Below, in pieces: positions 61,347-64,000 of a stretch of DNA of 64,000 nucleotides (the stretch's first letter is position 1; each line of letters starts with the position of its first letter). This stretch comes from Papilionanthe hookeriana x Papilionanthe teres. Lineage: Eukaryota; Streptophyta; Magnoliopsida; Asparagales; Orchidaceae. The notes below the pieces were generated by a model. The model was not told the DNA's origin and did not search any database. It saw only the letters and a program-made list of their open reading frames with translations. The stretch spans positions 127,772,295-127,836,294 of the forward strand of contig CM040423.1 of NCBI GenBank assembly GCA_022702705.1, read 5' to 3'. Both the position numbers and the translations under genes were made by a program.

Positions 61347-62584
61347 TAGACTACACCGCAAACGGAAAAACTACCGGACGATAGGTCGTTAGCCCATCGG
61401 ATCAAGAAAAGAACTCGTCCTATGCATTAATAAACAACACGTTATACAGAAGGTCTTTCGATCAGATGTGGCAAAGGTACCTAAGCGGGTCCGAGGCCCG
61501 TGAAATTGTTAAAGAGGTGCATTCAGGACTCTGTGGCACTCACCAGTCGGGTCCGGAGATGAAGATGAAAATTAAAAGACTATGGTACTACTGGCCCTTG
61601 ATGATGACCGACTGCATGAAAATCGCCAAGAGCTGTCATTAATGCCAAGTGCATGGAGTGGTTCTACACCAACCTCTAAATGTGCTACATCCGATAATTG
61701 CGTCATGGCCATTTGAATGTTGGGGCACAGATATAGTGGGTCCAATAGAACCACCATCTTCAAAAGGACATCGTTTCATTCTTGTGGCTACAGATTACTT
61801 TTCCAAGTGGGCAGAGGCAGTTCCACTTAGAGAAGTGAAAGCACACCACGTGCTACTGTTTTTCAAGAACCAAGTTTTCTACCGTTTCGGAGTGCCGCGT
61901 AGGATCATCTCAGATAATGGATCAGCATTCAGAAGCATGCAAATTAACAATTTTGTCAGGAGACACGGAATCGACTGGCAGTATTCAACAATTTACTATC
62001 CAAGAGCAAACGACCTGGCTGAGGCTTTTAATAAAACTCTCGTTCAAATTTTAAAGAAAACTTTGGATGATAACAAGAGAAATTGCCACGAGAAGTTATT
62101 AAAAGCCATATGGGCCTACCGGACAACCTTCAAAACTCCTACTCAAGCTACACCTTACGCTCTGGTGTATGGGTCCGAGGTAGTGTTACCCTTAGAGGTC
62201 CAGCTTCCTTCACTCAGAATTGCAGTTGCAAACAAAATCACGATAGAAGAGAATGCCAAATTACGACTAGAGGAATTAGAAAGCCTGGAAGGGAAAAAAC
62301 TTACAGCGCAGCAGAATTTAGAACTATACCAAGCTAAGATGGTTCAAGCCCATGACAGACTGGTCCGCCCAAGAACCTTCAAAGTTGGTGACTTAGTTCT
62401 CGTTCTCAAGAGACCTATTCTTGTACACCGCAAGATAGGAGGAAAATTTGAACCTACTTGGGAAGGACCATTTGTGGTTGAAGCAGTATACTCAGGAGGC
62501 TCTTACCAGCTAGTGAATTGCCAAGTAGAATGACATATGCTTCCGATCAACGGACGATACTTGAAGAAGTATTACACTACCTGA
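61347..62584 (+). pseudogene. pol: Tat-4 integrase
   Basis: An N-terminal HHCC zinc domain (VHSGLCGTHQSG ... SCH, then CQ) is broken by TAA at 61640-61642, between the last His and Cys. The core is open from 61649 and has the full DD35E triad: WGTDIVGP (Asp 61730-61732), ISDNGSAF (Asp 61913-61915) and DLAEAFNKT (Glu 62021-62023), with exactly 35 residues between the last two. A C-terminal domain follows: FKVGDLVLVLKRP, KFEPTWEGPFVVEAVYSGGSY, and after a TGA at 62531, HMLPINGRYLKKYY ending at 62584. It would insert the cDNA with a 5-bp duplication. No chromodomain is seen, as expected for Tat. Confidence 0.94.
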
Positions 62585-62907
62585 TGTTTCAAAGGAATGA
62601 ATTCTTCATCCCTAGAAGCACGGGCGAAGTAATCACTTATGACTGGGTCAGAACCCAAAAAAATAATAAAAATGTACTAAAATAAATAAAATCATGATGA
62701 TAAATTTTCCTTGTTCTCTCTTCCAAATCAAAATCTTTTTTCCGATATTATTCCACTTTATTCCTGTTGAATTTAAAAATACAAAAGGAATAATAAAAAA
62801 AAGGAGAGAAAAAAAAAAGAAAAAAACTCTGTCTCTAATAAACTTTTTCTTAATGTTCTTGTTCTTAGTACAGCCCCTGATCCTTTTCCTTGTCTTTTTG
62901 CAGGGAA
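62585..62907 (+). other. Spacer after integrase with purine tract and 3' splice site
   Basis: Non-coding AT-rich spacer. It holds an uninterrupted 32-base purine run (62795-62826), resembling a polypurine tract but not followed by an LTR, and then a pyrimidine-rich stretch ending TGTCTTTTTGCAG at 62903, a strong match to a plant 3' splice site with a plausible branch point (TTCTTAAT near 62847). The next ATG is at 62908, four bases on. Splicing is predicted from sequence only. Confidence 0.6.
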
Positions 62908-63476
62908 ATGTCGAACAGGCGGTTGGTCATGAACTTTAGAAATGGTGTAAGCCTTACACTCGACGAAAAGAGGGTGAAAGATGGAGCGATAATAGAGATT
63001 GACTCAGACTTCGCACCAGCAGGCCTGCAATACAAGGAAAGTGACTGGGTCCCAGTTGACCTAGAGGAACTACCCAGTCAGACAGTAATGAAAGTGGGTG
63101 GCCCAAGCCACCAACCCGGCAGCAAGAAAAGGAAAACAAACTCTGAGGAGGACAAGAGAATGAAGTCTATGGTCGCTACAGCAGAGGGCAGGCTTGTCAG
63201 CACCGCGCCCACAGAGATTCAGGAAGTACGAAGAGCTACTCTCACAGAATCTCGGCCGAAGAAATAAAATCACCGTATCCGCAAGATGTTAACTAAACTA
63301 GCAGCGGACCGGCGCGACGAGGCAGGTCGCTACTACCAGAGGCATATACTTCAAGGATACCGGTTCGACGAGAACTCGAAGAAAGGAGGCCGACCCGAGG
63401 ATAACGAAGAGACCAGGGAAATCTCAAGAAGATCGAAGAAGGAAGGCTACCATGCCACCGGATAAAGCCACCGTAA
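62908..63476 (+). pseudogene. Unknown reading frame upstream of the AlkB-like domain
   Basis: From ATG 62908 a 119-codon frame runs to TAA at 63265-63267, and the same frame continues after it to 63465 with sensible composition (MLTKLAADRRDEAGRYYQRH, then a Lys/Glu-rich part). I recognise no domain. The N-terminal third has hydrophobic alternation (SLTLDEKRVKDGAIIEID); the middle is a basic, nuclear-signal-like GSKKRKTNSEEDKR. The start faintly resembles the beginning of the gag extension (LAVFKDKLPDNGIIQFGQGF in Tat-4). There is no signal peptide or membrane segment, so it is not an obvious env. It probably is the N-terminal part of the AlkB-like protein, joined by a frameshift near 63470. 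Confidence 0.55.
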
Positions 63477-64000
63477 TGCATAACCTTGTTGCGAAGCAAC
63501 CCCGGAGGATGTCCCGACGGAGACCATCCCCGAGGAGCCGAGGTATGCGGGGAGAACGCGAAGGGATTGAGCCATATATCCCACAAGTACGTCACTGTGC
63601 CTCGCCATTTGCAGATTATTCCAGAATATGAGCTAGAAAGAATGCAGAATGTCGAGAAGCAAACTTTTGAATACTTCGAGAGAATCAGAGGCAGGAGGAT
63701 CAATATACTAAAAAGCCTCAAGCTACATACAAACGTGCTCTCAGAATACGAACAACAACAAATCGTGGACTGCATCCGGGATTTGAAAAGAATGGGTCAA
63801 GCAGGCCGCCAAAGAGAAAACATCTACTCAGAACCCCGGAGATGGATGTCAGGGAAAGGGAGAATTACAATACAATTTGGATGCTGCTACAACTTCGCAG
63901 AAGACAGGAAGAGAAACCCTCCGGGGATACTCCGTCATGGCAAGGTAGATCCAATGCCATTAGTCATCAAAAGGATGGTAAAGAGAATGATAACATGGAG
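63477..64000 (+). CDS. AlkB-like (ALKBH9/10-type) RNA demethylase domain, partial, inside Tat-4
   Basis: This frame is open for 174 codons and runs off the window. Codons give HKYVTVPRHLQIIPEYELE, a Met at 63642, then RGRRINILKSLKLHTNVLS, EYEQQQIVDCIRDLKRMGQA, WMSGKGRITIQFGCCYNF (about 63843-63896), NPPGILRHGKVDPMP and KRMVKRMITW. This order of blocks matches plant ALKBH9/ALKBH10 proteins, 2-oxoglutarate/Fe(II) dioxygenases that remove m6A from RNA. FGCCYN and NPPGI are especially diagnostic. The HxD...H iron ligands and the Arg that binds 2-oxoglutarate would lie beyond 64000, so activity cannot be judged. It follows integrase with no LTR between and no intron in the visible domain. Upstream frames 62908-63465 probably belong to the same protein. 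Confidence 0.88.

Larger units (their letters stand above)
46372..64000 (+). mobile_element. Tat-4: giant Tat/Ogre-type Ty3/Gypsy element with extra 3' coding region
   Basis: From the LTR start at 46372 the element is continuous to the window end: 7.4 kb LTR, primer-binding site, leader, extended gag, protease, reverse transcriptase, RNase H, a second RNase H, integrase, then a spacer and two further coding segments, the last being AlkB-like. The order RT-RH-aRH-IN is diagnostic of the Tat lineage. With a 3' LTR of equal size the element would exceed 25 kb. It has far fewer stops than Tat-1 but still about a dozen, so this copy is not autonomous. The 3' LTR lies outside the window. Confidence 0.92.

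Noticed and set aside
62908..64000. The post-integrase region as an Athila-like env gene
   Set aside because: No signal peptide or transmembrane segment is visible, and the second half matches AlkB-type demethylases instead.
63477..64000. The AlkB-like frame as a normal host ALKBH gene next to a truncated element
   Set aside because: Not fully excluded, but there is no LTR or boundary after integrase, no intron in the visible domain, and the upstream frame carries a stop and a frameshift like the rest of Tat-4. I treat it as part of the element.

Overview
The window is repeat DNA from a plant nuclear genome, probably a large one. It carries plant L1-type LINEs, Ty3/Gypsy elements of the Tat/Ogre lineage (an extra archaeal-type RNase H between reverse transcriptase and integrase), very long LTRs and one assembly gap of about 500 N. 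No ordinary host gene, tRNA or rRNA is visible. The species cannot be told from the sequence; a gymnosperm or a large-genome angiosperm would fit.

Layout. 1-1328: 3' end of a LINE on the plus strand. 1414-7006: a polypyrimidine block (about 4.0 kb) that switches to a polypurine block (about 1.6 kb). 7061-11115: a second, longer LINE on the minus strand, cut by an LTR. 11116-20818: Tat-1, a decayed element with a short 2.8 kb LTR, gag, protease, reverse transcriptase and part of RNase H. 20819-30081: Tat-2, inserted in the Tat-1 RNase H; it has a 6.8 kb LTR and the start of gag, then the gap and a 99-bp LTR piece. 30082-46371: a second purine/pyrimidine block, split by a 7.6 kb solo LTR (35070-42660) with a CCCCT target duplication. 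46372-64000: Tat-4, the youngest-looking copy, with a 7.4 kb LTR, a nearly complete gag-pol, and further coding sequence after the integrase.

The main discovery is at the right edge. Downstream of the Tat-4 integrase, with no LTR in between, a frame open from 63477 to the end of the window encodes a protein that matches plant ALKBH9/ALKBH10-type AlkB RNA demethylases (motif GRITIQFGCCYNF, then NPPGIL, VDPMP and a conserved W). It is preceded by a strong 3' splice site (62902-62903) and an uncharacterised lysine-rich reading frame (62908-63267). This looks like a giant Tat/Ogre retrotransposon that has captured an m6A eraser in the position where other plant Gypsy elements carry an env-like gene. 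The window stops just before the expected iron-binding residues.

A second notable structure is the purine/pyrimidine block. The two copies are reverse complements of one another along kilobases, so they belong to one long dispersed or tandem family with a fixed strand-switch point and an internal period of about 1.78 kb. They are not independent microsatellite growth.

How the parts would work together: the LTRs hold a conserved TATA-like box followed about 430 bp later by a conserved splice-donor-like site. Gag, protease, reverse transcriptase, two RNase H domains and integrase would make the particle and the DNA copy. The 3' reading frames could be expressed from a spliced subgenomic RNA. 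All copies seen carry stops or frameshifts, so none is autonomous as sequenced.
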